A stretch of DNA of 7,847 nt from Methanobrevibacter sp. (GCA_017404125.1 JAFRCZ010000075.1:1-7847), one strand, 5' to 3'. Positions 1 through 6,682 are shown, numbered from the stretch's first letter. Notes: a model not told the origin generated them from the letters alone. Made by a program: numbers and translations.

Positions 1-570
1 AATCAATTGTCTATTTTAAAGGAAATTGTCTTAAATAATCAAAATCGGAATGATATTAAAAGAGAAAACATTCAAAATGAACTAAATAATCAAGATAATG
101 AATTTGAGTTATTTGATGATGTTAATGATATTAACACTGGAAATACACCTCTAGATTATGCCCTTGATTCGTATCTTGCCGAATTAAATGTTGGTGTAGA
201 CGAGTCTATTGTAAAAAGGCTAAATAAAACATTTTTTATTAATGGAGGTTCTGTTCCAGAAAACTTTACAGGACTCATTAAAAAAATCAATCCCTCCCAC
301 ATTATCCTCATTGATGCAAGCTTGATGAATAAGGAAGCAGGTGAGATAAACATTGTAAATAAGGACAATATTGTTGACATTAGCATTTCAACACACTCAA
401 TGTCATTAGCATATTTGATTAAATATTTGGAGATGGAAAAGGATTACAATATTCTTTTTATTGGAATTGAACCTGAAATTATGGATTTATCATTTGAATT
501 ATCCCCTAAAATCAAAGATGCCTCTGATATGCTTATTAAATTGTTATTTAATAAGATATTAGACGTATAA
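1..570 (+). CDS. hycI: HycI-like hydrogenase maturation endopeptidase, 5' end cut by window
   Basis: This is the C-terminal part of a cytoplasmic Ni-Fe hydrogenase maturation protease, a family that clips the C-terminus of the hydrogenase large subunit after nickel insertion. Counting from the TTG at base 7, a HycI-typical GSVPENFTG is at residues 81-89, IILIDASLM surrounds Asp103, and ISISTHSMS carries His130. The Asp-to-His spacing of 27 is close to that of E. coli HycI (Asp62 and His90, from memory). The frame is open to base 1, so the TTG is probably not the real start and the N-terminal strand lies outside. Residues 9-45 are an Asn/Asp/Glu-rich low-complexity stretch. It precedes GNTPLDYALDSYLAEL, which resembles a degenerate form of the family's first metal-binding motif (GN-x-L-x-x-DD-x-x-G). 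Family assignment is firm; full activity is not, because the first metal ligand is uncertain. Confidence 0.8.
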   Translation, partial: NQLSILKEIVLNNQNRNDIKRENIQNELNNQDNEFELFDDVNDINTGNTPLDYALDSYLAELNVGVDESIVKRLNKTFFINGGSVPENFTGLIKKINPSHIILIDASLMNKEAGEINIVNKDNIVDISISTHSMSLAYLIKYLEMEKDYNILFIGIEPEIMDLSFELSPKIKDASDMLIKLLFNKILDV

Positions 571-572
571 TC

Positions 573-592
573 TTAAAAAGATCTTTTTTTAA
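573..592 (+). terminator. Palindrome with T-run after hycI
   Basis: Directly after the hycI stop codon lies the 14-base perfect palindrome AAAAAGATCTTTTT (575-588), running into seven consecutive T. Oligo-T tracts terminate archaeal RNA polymerase, and the placement fits a terminator that separates hycI from the cell-wall genes. Confidence 0.5.
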
Positions 593-667
593 CATTAAGA
601 AATTTTTTATTTCATTAGTAAATTTTATTTAATACGACTTTAAATATAGTATTAGAAAAGTATAGAT

Positions 668-702
668 AAAGATTATATATAAAAGATTAAAATTAATCTA
701 TT
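668..702 (+). promoter_or_regulatory. TATA-type promoter of the ATP-grasp gene
   Basis: An archaeal TATA box, TTATATATA, lies at 673-681 with a purine-rich BRE-like AAAGA at 668-672. At the usual spacing, transcription would start near 700-706, giving a leader of about 30 bases before the ATG at 732. That leader contains GTGAT (724-728), a match to the core of the archaeal Shine-Dalgarno sequence, three bases before the start codon. Confidence 0.55.
684..699 (+). promoter_or_regulatory. Operator-like inverted repeat between TATA box and start site
   Basis: AGATTAA-AA-TTAATCT is a perfect 7+7 inverted repeat with a two-base centre. It sits immediately downstream of the TATA box and overlaps or abuts the predicted transcription start. 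In archaea this is a common position for repressor operators. The arms are AT-rich, so chance occurrence is a real possibility. Confidence 0.35.
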
Positions 703-731
703 TAATATTTCAATGATTTTTAAGTGATTTT

Positions 732-1871
732 ATGAAAGTATTGTTTATTGGATCAAGATTATACGATGATGTGGCTTATCACGTTGATAAATTGGGAGTG
801 GAAAGCATAATAACAGAATCTAACGAAGAGGCTCCTAATTTAGACTTGCCTAGCAGATATTATATAGTTCCAAGAGGCATGGAAAAGCCAATGGAAATAG
901 CTATTGAAGAGGAAGTGGATGCTATTGTTCCTCTTTTAGGCATTGATCCTCCGTTGATGGATGTAGCTAAAATGAAAGAGGAAATTGAGGAAAAGCACAA
1001 CATTCCAGTAATTTCCTCCAATGTTAATGCAGTGGCAATTGCATCTGATAAAATAAAAACCAAAGAATTCTTCAAATCAATAAATCTCAATGTTCCTCCT
1101 GCAAAAGTTTTAAATAAAAATGACTTTGAAAGTGAGGAAGAATTCATTGAAAAGCTTGGATTCGGTTTCCCAATTGTTCTAAAGCAGGGAGAAGGCCAAG
1201 GAGGCAAGGACATCTGCATAACAAGCCAATATGATGATGTTATTGAATACTTCAACTCTTTTGAACATGCTTTGATTGAAAAGTTCATTGAAGGTTCGGA
1301 AGTTTCCATTGAAGTAATCGGATGGAATGGCGAGTATTTGCCATTGGTGCCAGTTTACAAGGGGGAAACCAATCTGGAAGGAATCCATCCAATAAAAAGA
1401 CTTAGATATGGTCCTTGTGACTTTGAAGGGATAGAAAATGAAAGTTTTAGAAAAATAGCTAAGCATATTGCAACAAACCTTAAATCTGAAGGAACCATTG
1501 ATATGGACTTGATTTATTCAAAAGAGGAAAAAAAGGTCTATGCAATTGAAATCAACACACGTCCAAGCGGAACAAGGTACTTGTCCTTTGCTTGCACTGA
1601 TTTGAATCCATTGAATCTGCTTGTAGATATCGCTGTAGGCGAGTTCAATGTTAAAGATCTTGAAGATGAAATGAAGAGTTATTACACTTTGGAAATACCT
1701 ATCGGCGATTATGAAGGGCCGGCTCCTCAGGAACCTCTTAAGGAATATGTTAATGGCAATTTCATTGTTCATGGCCCTAAAGGATATCAAAGGGTAACCA
1801 TTAGGGGAAATACCCGTGCAGAGACCTTTGAAATAGCTAAAGAATTAACTGGCAATGATTATTCCATTTAA
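732..1871 (+). CDS. CarB-like ATP-grasp ligase of the pseudomurein cluster
   Basis: This 379-residue ATP-grasp protein resembles one synthetase half of the carbamoyl-phosphate synthase large subunit. At about a third of CarB's length it cannot be that enzyme. An N-terminal pre-ATP-grasp domain (about 1-105, starting MKVLFIGSR) is followed by SDKIKTKEFF, which is the CarB-like entry to the ATP-grasp fold. The glycine-rich nucleotide loop is KQGEGQGGKD (151-160). EKFIEGSEVSIEV carries the hinge region, and E273-I-N275-T-R277 is the classic Mg-ATP motif followed by PSGTR. All expected nucleotide-binding elements are present. The family forms amide or peptide bonds through acyl-phosphates. The downstream MraY-like and Mur ligase genes suggest a peptide-bond or amidation step in pseudomurein precursor synthesis; the acceptor cannot be read from sequence. 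The ATG is supported by GTGAT three bases upstream. The cytoplasmic location is inferred from the absence of a signal or membrane segment. Confidence 0.85.
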   Translation: MKVLFIGSRLYDDVAYHVDKLGVESIITESNEEAPNLDLPSRYYIVPRGMEKPMEIAIEEEVDAIVPLLGIDPPLMDVAKMKEEIEEKHNIPVISSNVNAVAIASDKIKTKEFFKSINLNVPPAKVLNKNDFESEEEFIEKLGFGFPIVLKQGEGQGGKDICITSQYDDVIEYFNSFEHALIEKFIEGSEVSIEVIGWNGEYLPLVPVYKGETNLEGIHPIKRLRYGPCDFEGIENESFRKIAKHIATNLKSEGTIDMDLIYSKEEKKVYAIEINTRPSGTRYLSFACTDLNPLNLLVDIAVGEFNVKDLEDEMKSYYTLEIPIGDYEGPAPQEPLKEYVNGNFIVHGPKGYQRVTIRGNTRAETFEIAKELTGNDYSI

Positions 1872-1913
1872 TTCTCTAATCTTTTTATTTTATTCAATAA
1901 TTCTTCTTAAAAA

Positions 1914-1970
1914 CTCTTTTTTAATTCTTTTTTAATTCTTTTTTAATTCTTTTTTTATTATTTTTTAATT
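1914..1970 (+). terminator. Tandem 11-base T-tract repeats after the ATP-grasp gene
   Basis: Three perfect head-to-tail copies of CTTTTTTAATT (1916-1948) are followed by a degenerate fourth copy and further T-runs to 1970. Serial oligo-T tracts are efficient archaeal terminators, and this cluster begins about 45 bases after the stop codon. The 11-base phasing of T6 tracts is also close to one helical turn, so the segment may be intrinsically bent. Confidence 0.55.
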
Positions 1971-2012
1971 TTTCTACCCTATTTTTAAATGAATTAAATG
2001 GTGTTGATTTGC

Positions 2013-2051
2013 TATTATCAAATTCAGATGATAATATCATTGTAATATCAT
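2013..2051 (+). promoter_or_regulatory. Operator-like repeats upstream of the MraY-like gene
   Basis: Two overlapping inverted repeats and one direct repeat are packed just upstream of a TATA box. TATTATCA (2013-2020) pairs with TGATAATA (2029-2036) across an 8-base spacer. ATGATA-A-TATCAT (2028-2040) is a compact palindrome sharing the second arm. TAATATCAT occurs twice, at 2032-2040 and 2043-2051, 11 bases apart. The position suggests binding sites for a regulator of the downstream gene; none is known to me. Confidence 0.4.
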
Positions 2052-2090
2052 TTTTTTATATATAAATAAAAATATAAATATTATGATTAC
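2052..2090 (+). promoter_or_regulatory. TATA-type promoter of the MraY-like gene
   Basis: TTTATATATA lies at 2055-2064, downstream of the operator-like repeats, and would place the start site near 2085-2090 with a leader of about 65 bases. A second AT-rich candidate, TTATAATATAATAT at about 2099-2112, would give a leader of about 20 bases. The sequence does not decide between them. Confidence 0.45.
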
Positions 2091-2144
2091 TATAAAATAT
2101 TATAATATAATATGGATTTTTAATTATTTTTTTAAGAATTAAGT

Positions 2145-2149
2145 GTGAT
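2145..2149 (+). promoter_or_regulatory. Ribosome binding site that sets the MraY-like start
   Basis: GTGAT here overlaps the upstream in-frame candidate starts GTG (2145) and ATG (2148). It lies four bases before the ATG at 2154. The ATP-grasp gene has the same GTGAT three bases before its ATG. Reading GTGAT as the Shine-Dalgarno element therefore favours the start at 2154. Confidence 0.5.
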
Positions 2150-2153
2150 GAAT

Positions 2154-3227
2154 ATGGATTTAACAAATATAATATTGATGTTTTTTATATCTTTCTTTGC
2201 AACAGTGATATTTACATGGTTTGTAAGGAAAACATTAAAGGATTCAGACTTATCTGATAATCCTATTGTAAGTGAACATAGGCATAAGGCAGGAACTCCT
2301 ACAATGGGAGGTATAGCTTTCCTATTTGCTATTTTGCTTATTTTATCATTATATTATAAAAACACATATATTTTGATTGTTTCATTTATCATGCTTACTG
2401 GTGGAGTAATGGGATTGCTTGATGACCTGTTAGGTCTTAGAGTGAAAGAGTATCAGAAAGTAGTTAAAAACGTTAGCGATTCTGTTGTTCCTATTGGGCT
2501 TCTTGACCTAGGTGTAGGTGAAGAGGCAAGAATAACTACTGATAAGGCTAAAGAACAGGTTGGTGGATTAGTGGATGAAGGCAAACTTGAAGTCGTTGCT
2601 GAAATTCCAATTAAATACGAGCCAGGTGAAGGAGTAAAGATTCTAGTGCAATTGTTGCCTGGTTTATTCCTGGCATTTACTGGTGTTATAGCTAGCTTAG
2701 GCGGATTCAGCTTAGGTCTTTTAGCATATCCTGTTATAATAATAGGTGTTTTAGGTGCAATAAATGCAGTGAATCTTATTGATGGTATGGATGGATTGGC
2801 TGCAGGAATTATAGCTATTGCATCATTTGCTTGCTGCGTTTACGGATATATGTTTGGAAACCCTTCTGCACTTTATCCATTTGGTCTTTTAACTGCAATC
2901 TGTCTTGGTTTCCTTGTATTCAATAAATATCCTGCTTCAATATTTATGGGGGATACAGGATCATTCATTCTAGGTACCGGTTTTGCGGCAGCAGTGCTAT
3001 TGACTGACATGCCTTATTTTGGTGTGCTTGCTTTAGCTGTCCCAATCGTATCAACAATCATAAGCTTAATGCACAGAGCTCACATTATCACTTTGCCTGT
3101 AGAGCCTTTGCATCATACCTTGAATTATAAGGGAATTTCAGAAATTAAAATAGTTTTAAGCTATTGGTTATTAACAGTAGTAGTATGTGTCATAGGAATT
3201 CTAGGAAAGCTATTCCTCTTTTCATAG
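2154..3227 (+). CDS. mraY: MraY-like lipid-carrier glycosyltransferase (pseudomurein)
   Basis: This is a polytopic membrane enzyme of the MraY/WecA/GPT family. It transfers a UDP-linked sugar-peptide phosphate to a polyprenyl phosphate at the cytoplasmic membrane face, which would be the lipid step of pseudomurein synthesis. Family motifs, numbered from the ATG at 2154, are AGTPTMGGIAF near the N-terminus, the Mg-site Asp pair D90-D91 in LLDDLLG, NLIDGMDGL with D210 and D213, MGDTGS (265-270), and PLHHT with H320-H321, followed by an MraY-like LNYKG. About ten hydrophobic helices are visible, as in bacterial MraY. Two features differ. Residues 96-162 form a long charged cytosolic insertion after the Asp pair, and the third His of bacterial MraY's HHH is Thr322. 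I recall such an insertion in other archaeal members, so it is probably a lineage trait. A GTG at 2145 could add three residues. Family is certain; the exact substrate is inferred from neighbours. Confidence 0.9.
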   Translation: MDLTNIILMFFISFFATVIFTWFVRKTLKDSDLSDNPIVSEHRHKAGTPTMGGIAFLFAILLILSLYYKNTYILIVSFIMLTGGVMGLLDDLLGLRVKEYQKVVKNVSDSVVPIGLLDLGVGEEARITTDKAKEQVGGLVDEGKLEVVAEIPIKYEPGEGVKILVQLLPGLFLAFTGVIASLGGFSLGLLAYPVIIIGVLGAINAVNLIDGMDGLAAGIIAIASFACCVYGYMFGNPSALYPFGLLTAICLGFLVFNKYPASIFMGDTGSFILGTGFAAAVLLTDMPYFGVLALAVPIVSTIISLMHRAHIITLPVEPLHHTLNYKGISEIKIVLSYWLLTVVVCVIGILGKLFLFS

Positions 3228-3236
3228 AATCATTGG

Positions 3237-3261
3237 TTTAATATTTGAATTGAATATTAAA
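3237..3261 (+). repeat. AT-rich stem-loop after the MraY-like gene
   Basis: TTTAATATT (3237-3245) and AATATTAAA (3253-3261) are perfect 9-base inverted arms around a 7-base loop, starting ten bases after the stop codon. T-rich sequence follows from about 3277 to 3297. The element could act as a weak terminator, an mRNA 3' stem or an operator for the Mur ligase gene. The stem is all A-T, so stability would be low. Confidence 0.35.
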
Positions 3262-3320
3262 TTATTATTAATCATTTATTTTTACTTTATTTTTATTAAA
3301 ATGCTTTCAAAGGGATTAAA

Positions 3321-4967
3321 ATGTCAAAAACATATTTTTTAATTGAATTAGCAGATTCAGTATCTTCTTTAAACACTTTTTCTATTAATCAGCTTGCAGA
3401 TTCAATAGGCGGTAAGATTTACGGATCCAATGATTACAAACCTTCAACTGGATTTACTGGAATCTTTGAAACTTTAAATGAAGCTCAACAAGGAGACATT
3501 GTAATTAGGCATTGGATCAATGGAAAAGGTGTTGAAATAGCAAATGACAAGAATGTGGCTTGCTTGATTACTTTAACTCCAAAGGAAGACGCTTTGGAAG
3601 TGGCAGAAAAGCTTAAATTCCCAGTGATTGTAGTGGATAGGATTGAATTTGCCAATGCATTTGCAATAAAATGGACAATTGACAATTTGGTTCCTGACTG
3701 CAAGAGAGTTGTAATCAGCGGAACAAACGGCAAATCCACAAGGTCCCATTTGATTTATCATATATTATCCCATGCAGGATACAATGTCTTTACAAATACA
3801 GATGCAAAATCTGAATTCAATACATTGATAGACCCTATGGTTGCTAAATTGATTTCTGAAGAGGTCTTGGCAAATCAGGGAGTTGATCCAAGGATATTCA
3901 ATTTCATATGTGACATTCCAAACAAGGAAGTGTTTGACTATCTTGTCATTGAAGTTTCAGAAGTACAGGGCTGGGGAACTGATTTGATGAAAAATCATGC
4001 TCTAATCATGTCTTCAGCCATTAATCCTGATGTTGGTGTTGTAACAAACGTTACAATGGACCATATTGGTCTTGTAAATTCAATTGAAGAGGTCTTTGAA
4101 GAGACCTCAGGTGTAGTCAAAGCTACAAATAAGGGAGGAATAGTCCTTAACTTTGATGATGAAAATGTATTGAATATGAAGCAATTTGTAAATGATGGCG
4201 TTTGCACTTACTTTACTTCAATGGATAAGGAAAACATATTGAATTATGAAGCAGAAAATGATAAAAAGGTTTTCTTTGACAGTGAAGAAAGTGCTATAAT
4301 CTATGATGGAAAAGCTATTTTATCCTTTGAAGAGCTTCCTTTTACAGGAGAACATTTCATCAGAAATATCCTATCAGCTATTTCTGCATGCATTTCATTG
4401 GAAATTCCAATGGAAGACATTGTAGATGGGGTAAAAACATACATGCCTTTAAAGAGAAGATTTACTAGGCTTTACGATGAGCCTATTGTAATAGATGACT
4501 TTGCACACAATCCGGATGGAATTAAAAATACCGTAAGGGCAACCTATGATTTGGCAGAACAGTTAGATAAGGATGACATATACATTGCATGTGCTATCAG
4601 AGGCTCCCGTGGAGAAACATTGAATGGTCTTAATTCAGAAGCTTTAGCAGAAGTCATAAAAGAACTTCGCCATAGAAATGATGACTTGATTGAAAAGGAT
4701 TCAAACGTTAAAAAAAGAGAGATTCATTTAACCCTCTCATCAAGTGCGGATTTAGTTGACCATTTGAATTATGTTGAAGACTTTGAAAAGGACATATTCT
4801 TTGCTAATTTAGATAAGGAACGGATTAAATACAATCATTTTGAAAAATTATATGATGCATTAGGATATATTATGGAAACTGCAACTAAAGATGATCTTGT
4901 ATTGTTAATCGGTGCACAGGGTATGGATTCTGCATCAGATGTCTTGAAAGACATTTTAGGGCATTAA
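3321..4967 (+). CDS. Mur ligase (MurE/MurF-like), pseudomurein peptide synthesis
   Basis: This is a cytoplasmic ATP-dependent ligase that adds an amino acid to a UDP-linked peptide precursor. The three-domain Mur layout is visible. Residues about 20-115 resemble the substrate-binding N-domain. The ATPase domain carries GTNGKST (134-140), E211-V-S-E (the counterpart of EVSS in MurE, with a metal-binding Glu) and NVTMDHIG (243-250). The C-terminal domain begins around PLKRRFTRL and carries DDFAHNPDG (392-400), equivalent to the DYAHNP motif. At 548 residues it is somewhat longer than bacterial MurE (about 495). No DNPR-type motif, which reads diaminopimelate in MurE, is visible; this fits a different amino acid, since pseudomurein peptides contain L-Glu, L-Ala and L-Lys. 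Methanogens of this group have several such ligases, and I cannot say which residue this one adds. A weak AAAGGGA precedes the ATG. It is 93 bases downstream of the MraY-like gene. Confidence 0.9.
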   Translation: MSKTYFLIELADSVSSLNTFSINQLADSIGGKIYGSNDYKPSTGFTGIFETLNEAQQGDIVIRHWINGKGVEIANDKNVACLITLTPKEDALEVAEKLKFPVIVVDRIEFANAFAIKWTIDNLVPDCKRVVISGTNGKSTRSHLIYHILSHAGYNVFTNTDAKSEFNTLIDPMVAKLISEEVLANQGVDPRIFNFICDIPNKEVFDYLVIEVSEVQGWGTDLMKNHALIMSSAINPDVGVVTNVTMDHIGLVNSIEEVFEETSGVVKATNKGGIVLNFDDENVLNMKQFVNDGVCTYFTSMDKENILNYEAENDKKVFFDSEESAIIYDGKAILSFEELPFTGEHFIRNILSAISACISLEIPMEDIVDGVKTYMPLKRRFTRLYDEPIVIDDFAHNPDGIKNTVRATYDLAEQLDKDDIYIACAIRGSRGETLNGLNSEALAEVIKELRHRNDDLIEKDSNVKKREIHLTLSSSADLVDHLNYVEDFEKDIFFANLDKERIKYNHFEKLYDALGYIMETATKDDLVLLIGAQGMDSASDVLKDILGH

Positions 4968-4993
4968 GAGGAAATAAGATAGTACTATAACTT

Positions 4994-5012
4994 AAAAATT
5001 ATTTTTATAATT
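4994..5012 (+). promoter_or_regulatory. Candidate promoter of the HEPN-AP2 gene
   Basis: AAAAATTATTTTTATAA (4994-5010) ends in a TATA-like element, with its right edge 26 bases before the ATG at 5036. Transcription would therefore start at or very near the start codon, giving a short or absent leader. Nearly the same core precedes the zinc-ribbon gene at 6811-6827. The gap also holds the perfect palindrome ATAGTACTAT (4979-4988). Confidence 0.4.
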
Positions 5013-5035
5013 CTATTTTTTAAAGAGTTGTTTTT

Positions 5036-6682
5036 ATGAGTGAATTTTGCTTTAGTTTCTTGGAAAACCAATTCAGAGACATTTATCTGGACTGTGCCAG
5101 GATGGATAAGAATCTCATTGAAGGAGATGGGGTTGAAGCTATTCTAATCGCTGGAAGAATAGCTGAAAAGATCACTAAAGCGATTTTTGACTTTGAAGGA
5201 ATAAAGGATGATGAAAACAGCCAATATAAACGAATTGAAAAGCTGAACAATGCAAATATTTTGCCAAACAATATAAAGAATGACTTCTCAAAGCTTAGAA
5301 GATTAAGAAATGATGTTTATCACAATACATTAAACAGTGATGCGAGTGGAGGATTCAAGTCTCCATCACAAATAAACAGGCCATTTGTACAGAATGGTGG
5401 TTTAAGAGATTATAAAACTGGCTTTAATGAAGTTAAAGAGGATTCCTTTAATGAAGGCGCTATTTTTAATGAAGGGAATCAAAATCAATCCAATTCAAAT
5501 CCTCTCTTATCAAAGGATTCTTCTAATGATATAAGCGGTGAACTGCAGGCTGCAAGTGAAGCCCACAAGATAATATTCAATATCTGTGTCTGGTTCTATG
5601 TCAATTATTCTGGTGATAAAGAATTTATAAGGCCAAAATATAAGCTAAGCCGAAGAACCCAAGATGCAGACTTTTTGATTAGGCTTAAATCAGCGATAAA
5701 TGATGGGGAGGACTTCATACGATTAAGACAGTCCAGTCCAAACAATGAAATCATTCAAATTCTAAATGAATTATATCTTCCTAAGGTAGAAGAGAAAAAA
5801 GATGATAATCTAGTTTATGGTATCAACAATAAGGAAATAAAGATCAGAGAACCGGATGTTCCTTATTCCCAATGCCTGGGAATTTCATATGATGATAATC
5901 TTTTTATGTGGAAAGCTGAACATGGAAACAAGGAATTAGGTTTGTACCAATCTTCCAAAGAAGCTTATGAGGCAAGGGAGATTTACATAAGTTCTATTCA
6001 CATGCCAAGAAAGATAGGTGGTGCCTATTCAAAGGCAAGAGGCATCTCATTCAGCAAAATACAAAAGCTATGGACAGTGAGCGTCAAAGGACAAATCATT
6101 TCCTACCATGCAAGTGAAAATGAAGCTATTAAGGCAAGGAAAGATTATCTGAAGGCAAATGATTTGGTTGATGTAAAGGTCAAAGGCGGCTATAAGACAA
6201 TCACCATTGAAGAAAGGAATAGGTTAAGGGCAAAGGCAAAAGAGAAAAAGGAAAATAGATCTGAATCTAAACCTATTAAAACCATTAGCTCAAAGTCCAG
6301 CATAAAGAAGGAAATCACTAAAAATAATGATTTCAATAATAAATCTAATAAGAAGTCCAATAAATTGGATTATGCTAAGGAATTTGAAAATAAAAGCAAG
6401 GTTAAAGTGAAGGATGGAAATAAGGTTTCTCAAGAAAAAGAAAATAAAAAGGTCAAGGTCAGCGGGGGAACAAGAGTTTCCAAAAATAAATCTGAAAAGT
6501 CTAAAAAGTCTGGCTCAACAATAAACAAGAAGAAGTCATCTAAATATGAAGGTGTTTTCTATGAAGATGGCTTGTTCATGTGGAGTGCTGAAGTTGATGG
6601 CAAACATTTAGGTTTGTTCCCATCTGAAGAAGAGGCTCATGAAAAAAGAGAGGAGTATATCAAAAACAGATCTTCAAATTAA
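5036..6682 (+). CDS. HEPN/DUF4145-like domain fused to three AP2-like repeats
   Basis: I know of no characterised counterpart to this 548-residue protein. Residues about 1-100 plus 169-195 resemble the DUF4145 helical domain, a HEPN-type fold found among other places in HsdR subunits. The helix KLRRLRNDVYHN contains R91-N-D-V-Y-H96, an R-x4-H HEPN signature, and GELQAASEAHKIIFNICVWF (168-187) matches the domain's last helix. Residues about 100-168 are a polar, probably disordered insert. Three AP2-like units (three strands plus a helix) follow at about 277-320, 331-374 and 501-545, each with a central Trp (292, 346, 516). Units 1 and 3 are identical at 20 of 36 ungapped positions. A Lys/Ser/Asn-rich linker (about 385-500) separates units 2 and 3. 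AP2 domains usually bind DNA; many HEPN domains bind or cut RNA, but DUF4145 members are not generally shown to be catalytic. Nucleic-acid binding is inferred. No membrane or signal segment is seen. Confidence 0.75.
   Translation: MSEFCFSFLENQFRDIYLDCARMDKNLIEGDGVEAILIAGRIAEKITKAIFDFEGIKDDENSQYKRIEKLNNANILPNNIKNDFSKLRRLRNDVYHNTLNSDASGGFKSPSQINRPFVQNGGLRDYKTGFNEVKEDSFNEGAIFNEGNQNQSNSNPLLSKDSSNDISGELQAASEAHKIIFNICVWFYVNYSGDKEFIRPKYKLSRRTQDADFLIRLKSAINDGEDFIRLRQSSPNNEIIQILNELYLPKVEEKKDDNLVYGINNKEIKIREPDVPYSQCLGISYDDNLFMWKAEHGNKELGLYQSSKEAYEAREIYISSIHMPRKIGGAYSKARGISFSKIQKLWTVSVKGQIISYHASENEAIKARKDYLKANDLVDVKVKGGYKTITIEERNRLRAKAKEKKENRSESKPIKTISSKSSIKKEITKNNDFNNKSNKKSNKLDYAKEFENKSKVKVKDGNKVSQEKENKKVKVSGGTRVSKNKSEKSKKSGSTINKKKSSKYEGVFYEDGLFMWSAEVDGKHLGLFPSEEEAHEKREEYIKNRSSN

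Noticed and set aside
860..1790. Long antisense open frames opposite the ATP-grasp gene (and similar ones opposite hycI, the Mur ligase and HEPN-AP2 genes).
   Set aside because: They are shadows of strongly coding + strand genes, have no family motif and lack ribosome binding sites.
732..1871. Carbamoyl-phosphate synthase large subunit.
   Set aside because: Only one ATP-grasp unit is present, there is no allosteric domain or second synthetase half, and the context is cell-wall synthesis.
2145..2153. GTG at 2145 or ATG at 2148 as start of the MraY-like gene.
   Set aside because: GTGAT at 2145-2149 is better read as the ribosome binding site for ATG 2154, as in the ATP-grasp gene; the difference is only two or three residues.
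5036..6682. HsdR restriction subunit, suggested by the DUF4145-like N-terminus.
   Set aside because: No helicase motifs, nuclease motif or neighbouring hsdM/hsdS genes are present; the C-terminus is AP2-like repeats.
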